Below the pieces are notes generated by a model that searched no databases, had not been told where the DNA came from, and saw only the letters and a list, made by a program, of their open reading frames with translations. Position numbers and translations under genes: made by a program. This document shows positions 1 through 5,670 of a DNA stretch of 5,670 nt, one piece after another (position 1 is the first letter of the stretch; every line of letters starts with the position of its first letter). Location of the stretch: assembly GCA_004561785.1 (NCBI GenBank), contig SFUB01000075.1:1-5670 (forward strand), given 5' to 3'. Origin of the DNA: a bacterium (GTDB lineage: Bacteria > Bacillota_I > Bacilli_A > RFN20 > CAG-826).

Positions 1-1
1 C

Positions 2-985
2 ACCTTCATCGTCTCCGCCCTCTCCCCAAAAGGAAAGAAAAGATACATCATCCAACGGATCAACGCTTCGGTGTTCCCTCGCATCGATCAGGTGATGGAG
101 AACATCGAATTGGTTCTTTCTTTCCTGGCTGAGAAAGTGAAGCAACGGGGAGGGGACGTCGAAAAGGAAAAGCTGACCCTCATTCAAACTAAGGAAGGCC
201 GACCGTATTTCGAAGACGTGGATGGTTGTTATTTCCGGGCCTACGCCTATCTAGAAGGGAGCAAAGCCTATAATTCCTGCGGCCCCGAGATTCTTGGGAA
301 ATCCGGATTCGCCTTCGGCCAATTTCAAGCCGACCTCTCTAGTTTCCCCGCGGAAAAGCTCCATGAGGTCCTCCCCCATTTCCATGACACCCCGAAACGC
401 TACGCCGACTTGCTAAAAGCCATCGAAGGGGCGTCAAAAGAAAGGCGCGAAGAAGCCGCGGAGGAAATCGTTTGGGCGAAGGAAAACGCCCCTATCGCCC
501 ATTTCCTGACGGGAAGGGGGTTGCCTCTGCGGGTGACCCACAATGATACCAAACTCAACAACGTCCTCTTTTATGAGGATGGGAAATCCTGCGTCATCGA
601 TTTGGACACCATCATGCCTGGATATTCCCTTTACGACTTCGGCGACTCCATCCGTTTCGGAGCCAATGAGGCCGCGGAGGACGAAAAAGACCTAAGCAAG
701 GTGAAGCTAAGCCTGGAATGTTTTGAAGCCTATACAAGAGGGTATCTAGAAGGAGCGAAAGGAAAACTCACCCCGGAGGAAATCGCTTTGTTCCCCGAAG
801 CGGGCATGACGCTTACCTACGAATGCGGAATCCGCTTCCTGACAGACTTTTTGCAAGGCGACGTCTATTTCAAAACCGCCTATCCGATGCATAACCTCGT
901 CCGTGCCAAAGGCCAATTCGCCTTGGTTGAAGACATGAAGAAAAAGCTCCCCGAGATGAGGAGCATCGTGGCGAAATATCGCTAG
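2..985 (+). CDS. nahK: NahK-like sugar 1-kinase (phosphotransferase enzyme family), 5' end outside window
   Basis: The reading frame is open from the left edge; 327 residues are visible. The stretch before the in-frame GTG at 71 encodes KRYIIQRINASVF followed by MENI. This is the conserved N-terminal block of N-acetylhexosamine kinase-like proteins (usually YxLQRIN..VF..P..LMENI), so the true start lies upstream of the window. The known relative in bifidobacteria is about 359 residues, so roughly 30 are missing here. The catalytic loop HNDTKLNN is encoded at about 539-562 (HxDxxxxN Brenner-type motif, catalytic Asp codon 545-547). It is followed by IDLDT at about 596-610, the metal-binding aspartate segment. 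The C-terminal helical part (TYECGIRFLTDFLQGDVYF) is also typical. The expected cytoplasmic reaction is ATP-dependent phosphorylation of GlcNAc/GalNAc at C1. Substrate is inferred; an aminoglycoside, choline or other small-molecule kinase of the same fold is possible. It converges on nagA, which fits amino-sugar metabolism. Confidence 0.8.
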   Translation, partial: TFIVSALSPKGKKRYIIQRINASVFPRIDQVMENIELVLSFLAEKVKQRGGDVEKEKLTLIQTKEGRPYFEDVDGCYFRAYAYLEGSKAYNSCGPEILGKSGFAFGQFQADLSSFPAEKLHEVLPHFHDTPKRYADLLKAIEGASKERREEAAEEIVWAKENAPIAHFLTGRGLPLRVTHNDTKLNNVLFYEDGKSCVIDLDTIMPGYSLYDFGDSIRFGANEAAEDEKDLSKVKLSLECFEAYTRGYLEGAKGKLTPEEIALFPEAGMTLTYECGIRFLTDFLQGDVYFKTAYPMHNLVRAKGQFALVEDMKKKLPEMRSIVAKYR

Positions 986-1001
986 CCGGGGAACGGCTTT
1001 T
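984..1001 (+). terminator. Small hairpin plus T-run at the end of the nahK-like gene
   Basis: AGCCG (984-988) pairs perfectly with CGGCT (994-998) around a GGGAA loop, and a T-run (998-1001) follows. This resembles a minimal intrinsic terminator for the + strand gene. It overlaps the TAG stop codon (983-985) and reaches the first base of the opposing nagA stop. The stem is only 5 bp, so termination may be weak. Read on the minus strand the hairpin is not followed by a T-run, so it does not look like a terminator for the rha operon. Confidence 0.4.
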
Positions 1002-2158
1002 CATTTCCGGTAAGCCACCTGGCCGTTCACCACGGTCATCAAGACGCGGAAGGAGGAATCCAAGACGGCGAAGCTCGCCTTCTTGCCCAAAGCAATGGAC
1101 CCGTAGTCTTTCTCTAAGCCCAAATTCCTCGCGGGATTGAGGCTCACGAGGTTGATGAGGTCGCTATAGGAATAGCCTAGCTTCGAAGCGATGGGAGCGA
1201 CGTTGCGGAGCCCTTGATCCAATTTGAGGATCGAAGCCGCGATCGTCCCGTCTTTGAGCCTTGCCACGCCTCCGGAGACGAAGACTTCCTGAGAGCCCAG
1301 ATGGGCCTTCTCTCCTTCCTTAAGGTATTTGGCCTCGCAGGAATCGGAAATCATGATGACGTCCTCTTTCTTTTTGGATTTGAACATCAACCCAAGGGCG
1401 TCAGGGCAAACGTGGTAGGTGTCGCAGATGATTTCGGTACGGACCCCGTCTTGATAAAGGCCCTCGCCCGTGATGCCAGGTTCCCGGTGATGGAAGCCGC
1501 GTTGGGCGTTGAAAAGATGGGTCACGCAGCGAAGCCCCTTCGCGATCCCTTCTTTGAAACGGACGGAGGTGCAGTCGCTATGACCTAGGGAGGGGGTGAT
1601 ATTGTGCTCCAAACAGTAATCCAAGAATTTGGATCCCTCGTCATTTTCATAAGCAAAGGTGATCAAGCGAACGGAATCTCCGGAGGCTTCGACGAAGCGG
1701 GAAAGTAAATCCACGTCTGGTTTGCGGATGAACCGGGCGTCTTGGGCTCCTTTGTGGATTTCGGAAATGAAGGGCCCTTCTAGATGCATGCCGAGGATTT
1801 CGGCTCCAGCATGGGATTCCGAACGGTATTCCTTTACGGCCTCACAGGATTTCAGGATTTTCTCTTCGGACTCGGTCATCGTCGTGGCCAAAAAGCCCGT
1901 GACCCCTTCCTGCACCAAAGCGGAAGCCATGGTTTGCAAAGAGGAGATCTTCCCATCCATGACATCCCTTCCGTTCGCCCCATGGATGTGCTCATCCAAA
2001 AAACCGGGGCATACGTATACCTGTTCTCCGTCGAAAAGAGCCTCTTCAGGCTCATCGAAAGAAAGGATGCGATCCCCTTCGAAGGAGAGGCAGCCTTTCC
2101 TCACCCCGTCTTGGAGGACGAGGTTCACGTTGCGAAAACCCTTTTTCATAGGCCCCAT
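1001..2158 (-). CDS. nagA: N-acetylglucosamine-6-phosphate deacetylase (NagA family)
   Basis: The product is 385 residues, close to the usual ~380-395 of NagA. NagA removes acetate from GlcNAc-6-phosphate to give glucosamine-6-phosphate in the cytoplasm (amidohydrolase superfamily TIM barrel). Visible motifs are PGFLDEHIHG with the HxH pair (H58, H60), HLEGP with the metal-ligand Glu (E127), LGHS (H193), THLFNAQ (H214), REPGITG (225-231), DTYHV (H249), and ISDS carrying the catalytic Asp (D272). NPARNLGL and GSIALGKKASFAVLD form the usual C-terminal end. Some positions differ from the common consensus (see findings), so a related acetylated sugar phosphate cannot be excluded. It is the last gene of the rha operon, 7 nt after rhaB. 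The ATG at 2158 has no Shine-Dalgarno. A second ATG at 2149 gives MKKGF, closer to the family start, with GGGG only 3 nt upstream; either may be used, probably coupled to rhaB translation. Confidence 0.85.
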   Translation of the reverse strand: MGPMKKGFRNVNLVLQDGVRKGCLSFEGDRILSFDEPEEALFDGEQVYVCPGFLDEHIHGANGRDVMDGKISSLQTMASALVQEGVTGFLATTMTESEEKILKSCEAVKEYRSESHAGAEILGMHLEGPFISEIHKGAQDARFIRKPDVDLLSRFVEASGDSVRLITFAYENDEGSKFLDYCLEHNITPSLGHSDCTSVRFKEGIAKGLRCVTHLFNAQRGFHHREPGITGEGLYQDGVRTEIICDTYHVCPDALGLMFKSKKKEDVIMISDSCEAKYLKEGEKAHLGSQEVFVSGGVARLKDGTIAASILKLDQGLRNVAPIASKLGYSYSDLINLVSLNPARNLGLEKDYGSIALGKKASFAVLDSSFRVLMTVVNGQVAYRK

Positions 2159-2165
2159 TATGATA

Positions 2166-3470
2166 CTAACGGGCGAAGCAAAGCAAATTTCCGATCGCGG
2201 TGGCTTCGGAAGGGCCGCGCTTCACGGGGAGGCCCGTGATTTGCTCGGTCAAAGAATTGAGGATCTCGGCATTGACCCCGCCTCCGAAGACACGAATCCC
2301 GACGATCTTTTCGCCGGTCAGACGCTCCATGTTCTCAAGGGCGGTTTTATAGCCGAGGGCCAAGGAATGATAGACGGAGTAGAAGAGTTCGCCGCGGGTG
2401 GAGGGAAGAGAGTTCCCTTTCTCAACAAGCAAGGACTCCACGCATTCCTTCATCGAAGAAGGATTGCTGAGCCTTCCATCGGTGACGTCGAAGACGCCTT
2501 GATAGGACGAAGAGGCCGCGGCGGAAGAGGTAATCTCGCCGAAGGAGGCGATCTGAAGCTCGTCTTTGAGACGGTTGATGATCCACATCCCCATGATGTT
2601 CTGCAGGAAGCGAACCTCGCCAGGGCGGCTGAGTTCATTCGTGAATCCGGCTTTGTAGGCCTTTTCGGTGATGATTGGGTTCGCCAAAAGGCAGCCTAGG
2701 AGGCTCCAGGTTCCGCTGGAAAGAAGAGCTTCCCCCTTTTCCGCGCCGGAAGCAAAGAACGCAGCGGCCGTATCATGTTCCAACGTGGCGTAAACCTCGC
2801 AGTCAAAGCCGACTTCTTTTTGAATCGAGGGAAGCAGTTTCCCAAGGCAATCCCCGGCCACGACCATCGGGGCAAGCAAGGATTCCTCGATCCCCAAAGC
2901 GGAGAAGACCTCTTGGCAGGGCTTGCGGGTCCTGGCGTCGAGGAGGGCGCTCGTGGAAAGGGAGGAAAGTTCGTTTTGCTTCTTGCCGGTAAGCAAATAG
3001 CAAAGATAGCTCGGGAGCATCATGAGGGTCTTCGCCCGATGGAGCTTCCCGGAGGCTTTGTCGCAATAAAGCTGATAGGCGGAGTCGAAATTCTGCGGAT
3101 AGACCCCGGTGGATAGAAACAGTCCTTCGGGGGTCATGAATTCTTTTTGGGCTTGGAAGGTCCTGACGTCGCGATAAGAGGTGACCAAGCCGATCCGCTC
3201 ATCCTTCTCGTCGAGCAAAGCATAGTCCACCCCGAAGCAATCGATCCCCATCGAAGAGGGGATCTTGCCCGCTTCTTTGGCTTTCTTCATGCCGGTCAGG
3301 ATCTCGGAGAAAAGCCCATCCACGTCCCAATGGCAATGGCCATCCCCTTCTTGCACGAGCGGGGTTTTGAAACGGTGGATTTCCTCAAGCTTCAAATCCC
3401 TGCCCTCATAATGGGCAAGGATGTGGCGGGCGCTGGTGGCGCCGATATCGACGGCAAGGAAGTATTTCAC
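2166..3470 (-). CDS. rhaB: Rhamnulokinase (FGGY kinase), short at the C-terminus
   Basis: RhaB phosphorylates L-rhamnulose with ATP to L-rhamnulose-1-phosphate. The 434-residue product shows the FGGY kinase layout. The N-terminal phosphate-binding strand is AVDIGATSARHIL (6-18), followed by HWDVDGL (47-53), GIDCFGVDYALLD (75-87) and SYRDVRT (98-104). EHDTAAAF (231-238) carries the likely catalytic Asp (D233). SSGTWSLLG (251-259), the NIMGMWIINR block (291-300) and FGGGVNAEILN (395-405), part of the ATP site, complete it. Start is GTG at 3468-3470, inside a GTGA overlap with the rhaD stop, which points to translational coupling. The protein ends at GPSEATAIGNLLCFAR, where E. coli RhaB (489 residues, from memory) continues for about 50 more. 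The missing tail is not visible in another frame downstream, because nagA begins at once. It may be a natural short form or a 3' truncation. Confidence 0.9.
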   Translation of the reverse strand: MKYFLAVDIGATSARHILAHYEGRDLKLEEIHRFKTPLVQEGDGHCHWDVDGLFSEILTGMKKAKEAGKIPSSMGIDCFGVDYALLDEKDERIGLVTSYRDVRTFQAQKEFMTPEGLFLSTGVYPQNFDSAYQLYCDKASGKLHRAKTLMMLPSYLCYLLTGKKQNELSSLSTSALLDARTRKPCQEVFSALGIEESLLAPMVVAGDCLGKLLPSIQKEVGFDCEVYATLEHDTAAAFFASGAEKGEALLSSGTWSLLGCLLANPIITEKAYKAGFTNELSRPGEVRFLQNIMGMWIINRLKDELQIASFGEITSSAAASSSYQGVFDVTDGRLSNPSSMKECVESLLVEKGNSLPSTRGELFYSVYHSLALGYKTALENMERLTGEKIVGIRVFGGGVNAEILNSLTEQITGLPVKRGPSEATAIGNLLCFAR

Positions 3471-4288
3471 TTCAGATAGCCTGCCTTCGGAGTGATATGG
3501 AAGCCTTCCGCGATTTCCTTCAGGTTCTCGTCGGTGATGACCTGCTTCTTCTCAAAGGGAAGGGCCATGAGGTACAGCATGCAGGCCTTCTCGACGGTCT
3601 CGATGAGCCCGAAAGCTTCGTCAAGGTCGTCCCCGGCGCCATAGATGCCGTGGAGGGTCCAAATGACGCAGCGATATTCTTTCATCTTTTCGGCGGTGTC
3701 GACGCCGATTTTATTGGTTCCGCAGAGTTCCCAAGGCAACACGCCGATGCCTTCGGGGAAGACGATGACCTCTTCGGTCATGGTCCTCCAAAGGTCCTTG
3801 GTGAAGCTCTCCTCATCCAAATCGTGGATGGAGGAGTAGGTGAGGATGTTCTGCGGGTGGCAGTGCATGATGACGTGGTTCTTGGGGTTGACCTTCAAAC
3901 GGGTCGCGTGGCACATCATGTGCGCGAAGATTTCGCTGGTGAACTTGCCCCCGGTGGAGAAGCCCCAGAGCAATTCCGCGGTCTTCCGGTCTTCCTTGAT
4001 GCGGATGACGCCGGTGTTCTCCTCGGGGTGCTTCTTGGTGTTGCGGAAATAGCGGCCGGTCCCCGTGATGGCGAACACTTTGCCGACGAGGATGGGATCG
4101 ACTTCGAGCGGGAGAGGGATCTCGCGGATCACGTTCTTGCCCCCGCAAAGATATTCGTCGACGTCGGGCTGATCGAGGAGGACGGAGATGTTTCCACCAT
4201 TCCTTTCGTCCCAGCCAAGGCGGTACATGTTATCGATGATCTCCAGGTAATCCTGGAACGTGCGGCAATCCAAAATGGTTTTGTTCAT
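3467..4288 (-). CDS. rhaD: Rhamnulose-1-phosphate aldolase
   Basis: RhaD splits L-rhamnulose-1-phosphate into dihydroxyacetone phosphate and L-lactaldehyde. It is a zinc-dependent class II aldolase of the L-fuculose-phosphate aldolase / AraD family. At 273 residues it nearly equals E. coli RhaD (274). Family motifs are in order: GWDERNGGNIS (25-35), ITGTGRYFRN (74-83), LLWGFSTGGKFTSE (106-119), VIMHCH (139-144), VFPEGIGVLPW (176-186), WTLHGIYGAG (210-219) and DEAFGLIETVEKA (222-234). By alignment from memory, E119 is the catalytic Glu (E117 in E. coli). H142, H144 and H213 are the zinc ligands (H141, H143, H212). All are present, so the gene looks functional. The ATG at 4286-4288 follows the rhaA stop by 7 nt. 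An AGAGG Shine-Dalgarno lies in the last rhaA codons, 10 nt before the start. The TGA stop overlaps the rhaB GTG start. Confidence 0.95.
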   Translation of the reverse strand: MNKTILDCRTFQDYLEIIDNMYRLGWDERNGGNISVLLDQPDVDEYLCGGKNVIREIPLPLEVDPILVGKVFAITGTGRYFRNTKKHPEENTGVIRIKEDRKTAELLWGFSTGGKFTSEIFAHMMCHATRLKVNPKNHVIMHCHPQNILTYSSIHDLDEESFTKDLWRTMTEEVIVFPEGIGVLPWELCGTNKIGVDTAEKMKEYRCVIWTLHGIYGAGDDLDEAFGLIETVEKACMLYLMALPFEKKQVITDENLKEIAEGFHITPKAGYLK

Positions 4289-4295
4289 TGTTTTT

Positions 4296-5449
4296 TTACC
4301 TCTTTAAAAGAACGTTCTTCTCATATTCCTCGACCTGGCCATACCACTTGCCGTCCACCGGGACGTTGTTGCGGGCGCAGTATTCGGCGAACACTTCGCC
4401 GAAGGGGAGGGTCTTGATGTCTTCGGAAAGCTCAAGGAGCCTGGTGTGGTCATGCTCGTTTTGGGCCTTCTTAAGCAAATCCCACGGAGTGAGAAGGGCG
4501 TTGAGCAAGGCTTTCTCGGCGTTTCTGGCGCCGATGACGAGGGCGGCGACGCGGTTGATGGAGGCGTCGAAGAAGTCCAAACCGATGTCGGTGCGATCAA
4601 GGGCGTCGTTCCTGACGAGCTCGTCGAAGATGGCTTTGAGGTCGTCGTTGAAGCGGATCACGTGGTCGGAATCCCAACGGACGGGCCTCGACAAATGGAG
4701 GGCGATGCGGGGAAGGAAGCATAGCAGCGAAGAGATCTTGTCCGCGACGTTTTCCGTCGGATGGTAGTGTCCCATGTCGAGGAGCGCGGGGATCTGATGG
4801 GCGACGGCGTAAGAAATGTAGAACTCATTGGACCCAACCGTATAGGATTCGAGGCCGATGCCGAAGACTTTGCTTTCCACGGCGACGTCCACGAGGTTCT
4901 TGTCATAGGGGGCCGCGAGGATCTGATCAAGGGAGTCTTTGAGCCTCTGCCTGGGGCCGAGCCTGTCGGCGGGGTCTTCCTTCATGCCGTCCGGGATCCA
5001 GATGTTGCAAAGGCAGCGCTGGCCGGTGGCTTTGGCGAAGGCCTCGGAAACCTTGATAGAGTTGATGCAGTGCTCAATCCAATATTGGCGGGTGGCTTCG
5101 TCATCGGAAGAGAGGGAGCAACCGTCGAACATATGGGAAGAGGAGAACATCGTCGGGTTGAAGTCCAAACCAAGGTCATGTTTCTTCGCGAAATCGATCC
5201 AACGGGCGAAATTCTCGAGAGGGCCTTTTCGAGGTCCTGGGTCAATTCTTCGTAATTACGGGCCTTGCCGGGATAGTTGCCAGTGGCCTGAATCCCGCCG
5301 GTAAGGTCGCCGGCGTTCTCAAAGCCGGAAACGTCATCAAGCTGCCAGCACTGCAAAGAGATCGGGGTTTCGACGGCTTTCATAAGCGCTGCCTCAACAT
5401 CGACTCCATACGCGGCATATGCTTGTTTCGCTTTTTCAAATTCAGTCAT
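4296..5449 (-). pseudogene. rhaA: L-rhamnose isomerase, disrupted by an internal deletion/frameshift
   Basis: RhaA converts L-rhamnose to L-rhamnulose, the first pathway step. The N-terminal part (5449 to 5222, 76 codons) has CWQLDDVSGFEN (34-45) and the block LTGGIQATGNYPGKARNYEE, both hallmarks of RhaA. The C-terminal part (5216 to 4296, 306 codons plus TAA) is in another frame and starts ENFARWIDFAKKHDLGLDFNP. It continues with IWIPDGMK, VESKVFGIGLESYTVGSNEF, DMGHYHPTE, SRPVRWDSDHV and IGLDFFDASINR, so the metal-site segments are intact. Compared with E. coli RhaA (419 residues, recalled), 30 residues lie between the matching points here joined by 5 bases, implying loss of about 85 bp. Translated as is, the N-terminal frame runs out of family similarity at once and stops at 4982 (155 residues). 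The TTG at 5168 that opens the second frame has no ribosome site and lies mid-motif. It is first in the operon, with a strong Shine-Dalgarno. A sequencing or assembly error is an alternative to a real mutation. Confidence 0.9.
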
Positions 5450-5455
5450 TCAAGA

Positions 5456-5461
5456 CTCCTT
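5456..5461 (-). promoter_or_regulatory. Ribosome binding site of rhaA
   Basis: On the minus strand AAGGAG stands 6 nt before the ATG at 5447-5449. It is the best Shine-Dalgarno in the window and fixes the rhaA start giving MTEFEKAKQAYAAYG, which matches the family N-terminus. Confidence 0.85.
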
Positions 5462-5472
5462 CTTTTGAACTC

Positions 5473-5478
5473 ATTTTA
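5473..5478 (-). promoter_or_regulatory. Possible -10 box of the rha operon promoter
   Basis: On the minus strand TAAAAT matches the sigma-70/sigma-A -10 consensus at 5 of 6 positions and lies 23 nt before the rhaA ATG, leaving a short leader that includes the Shine-Dalgarno. At 17 nt spacing the upstream hexamer is CTCTTA, which does not resemble TTGACA. A weak -35 would fit an activator-dependent promoter, but the call rests on one hexamer. Confidence 0.3.
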
Positions 5479-5506
5479 GCCGAAACGACCCCCTTTAAGA
5501 GGAAAC

Positions 5507-5541
5507 ATGCGCGCATTTGCGCATAAGTTGCAACGTGCGCA
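5507..5541. promoter_or_regulatory. Cluster of TGCGCA palindromes upstream of rhaA, candidate operator
   Basis: The perfect palindrome ATGCGCGCAT (5507-5516) is followed by TGCGCA (5518-5523), the palindrome GTTGCAAC (5527-5534) and another TGCGCA (5536-5541). ATGCGC (5507-5512) and GCGCAT (5519-5524) also form an inverted repeat with a 6-nt spacer. Centres of the TGCGC-type elements fall at about 5511.5, 5520.5 and 5538.5, so they are 9 and 18 bp apart. The cluster lies just upstream of the possible -10 box, where an activator or repressor would bind. The regulator is unknown; rhamnose operons are commonly controlled by AraC-, LacI- or DeoR-type proteins. Confidence 0.4.
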
Positions 5542-5556
5542 CCCCATTGCTAAAAA
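5528..5556 (+). promoter_or_regulatory. Possible divergent promoter
   Basis: TTGCAA (5528-5533) and TAAAAA (5551-5556) are separated by exactly 17 bp; each matches 4 of 6 consensus bases. This could drive a divergent gene to the right, perhaps the operon's regulator. The evidence is weak, as both hexamers are imperfect in AT-rich DNA. Confidence 0.22.
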
Positions 5557-5636
5557 GATAGGCGTTCCCATAGTCTCAAGTGGAAAAAACATCGATGGCA
5601 CCGATGCTCATCGTTTTGAAAAACGCTAAAAGAAGC

Positions 5637-5642
5637 GGAGGA
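5637..5642 (+). promoter_or_regulatory. Possible ribosome binding site of a gene leaving the right edge
   Basis: GGAGGA on the + strand is a strong Shine-Dalgarno match. No ATG or GTG lies at normal distance before the window ends. A TTG at 5657-5659, 14 nt downstream, would begin M-R-K-K, and that spacing is long. If real, it marks a rightward gene divergent from the rha operon, which would be a natural place for its regulator. Too little sequence is visible to identify a product. Confidence 0.22.
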
Positions 5643-5670
5643 AACAAGAAATCGAGTTGCGAAAGAAATC

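Noticed and set aside
71..985. GTG at 71 as the start of the kinase gene
   Set aside because: The frame is open to the left edge and encodes a conserved family block (RYIIQRIN) before the GTG, so the gene begins outside the window.
1659..2699. Long + strand open frame opposite nagA/rhaB
   Set aside because: It is antisense to two clearly conserved genes, shows no recognisable family and has low-complexity, Arg/Ser-rich composition. It is a by-product of codon use on the other strand.
4291..4297. Run of seven A (minus strand) as a slippery site
   Set aside because: It sits in the rhaA stop/rhaD leader spacer, with no overlapping frame to shift into and no need for recoding.
4308..4319. Perfect 12-bp palindrome AAGAACGTTCTT
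   Set aside because: It lies inside the last codons of rhaA with no promoter nearby, and the spacing does not fit a LexA-type box. It is probably chance.
3497..4417. Long + strand open frame opposite rhaD
   Set aside because: It is antisense to a complete, well-conserved aldolase, rich in Asp/Val/Gly, and has no family motif.
4296..5168. A separate 290-codon gene starting at TTG 5168
   Set aside because: The TTG is the Leu of the conserved GLDFNP motif, has no Shine-Dalgarno, and RhaA homology continues upstream in the same frame to about 5216. It is the 3' part of broken rhaA.
5595..5670. Open + strand frame from ATG 5595 to the right edge
   Set aside because: It has only a weak upstream ribosome site, the 25 visible codons resemble no known N-terminus, and it passes through a stronger internal GGAGGA. 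There is not enough to call a gene.
1..5670. A novel defence, mobile or RNA-based system
   Set aside because: No CRISPR-like repeats, transposase, toxin-antitoxin pair, retroelement or structured RNA was visible. All coding regions belong to known sugar-metabolism families.

Overview
This window is a sugar-catabolism locus from a bacterium that looks like a Bacillota (Firmicutes) member. The evidence for that is the AGGAG-type ribosome binding sites, tight operon packing, GTG/ATG starts, protein sequences of Firmicutes character, and the standard code (TGA ends rhaD and nagA). Genes are moderately GC-rich and the intergenic DNA is more AT-rich. I cannot name a genus. No mobile element, CRISPR array, tRNA or rRNA was seen.

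Layout. Left edge to 985 (+): a phosphotransferase of the N-acetylhexosamine 1-kinase (NahK)-like family, whose first ~30 codons lie outside the window. Its stop codon overlaps a small hairpin followed by a short T-run, and the next gene converges on it with 15 bases between stops. 1001-5449 (-): a compact four-gene operon, read right to left as rhaA - rhaD - rhaB - nagA, with gaps of 7 nt, a 4-nt GTGA overlap and 7 nt. 5450-5670: the control region upstream of rhaA, with a strong Shine-Dalgarno, a possible -10 box, a cluster of TGCGCA palindromes, and hints of a divergent gene starting at or beyond the right edge.

How the genes work together. RhaA (isomerase), RhaB (kinase) and RhaD (aldolase) form the classical phosphorylating L-rhamnose pathway, giving dihydroxyacetone phosphate and L-lactaldehyde. 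The last operon gene is a NagA-type N-acetylglucosamine-6-phosphate deacetylase, and the convergent gene is a NahK-like sugar kinase. Together they suggest use of a glycan containing both rhamnose and N-acetylhexosamine (inference).

The most notable observation is that rhaA is broken. Its N-terminal 76 codons and C-terminal 306 codons are in different frames, and about 28 residues expected between them are absent, consistent with a deletion of roughly 85 bp. RhaB also stops about 50 residues earlier than the E. coli enzyme. The pathway in this sequence is therefore either decaying or mis-assembled. I found no evidence for a wholly new biological system; the genes all belong to recognisable families.
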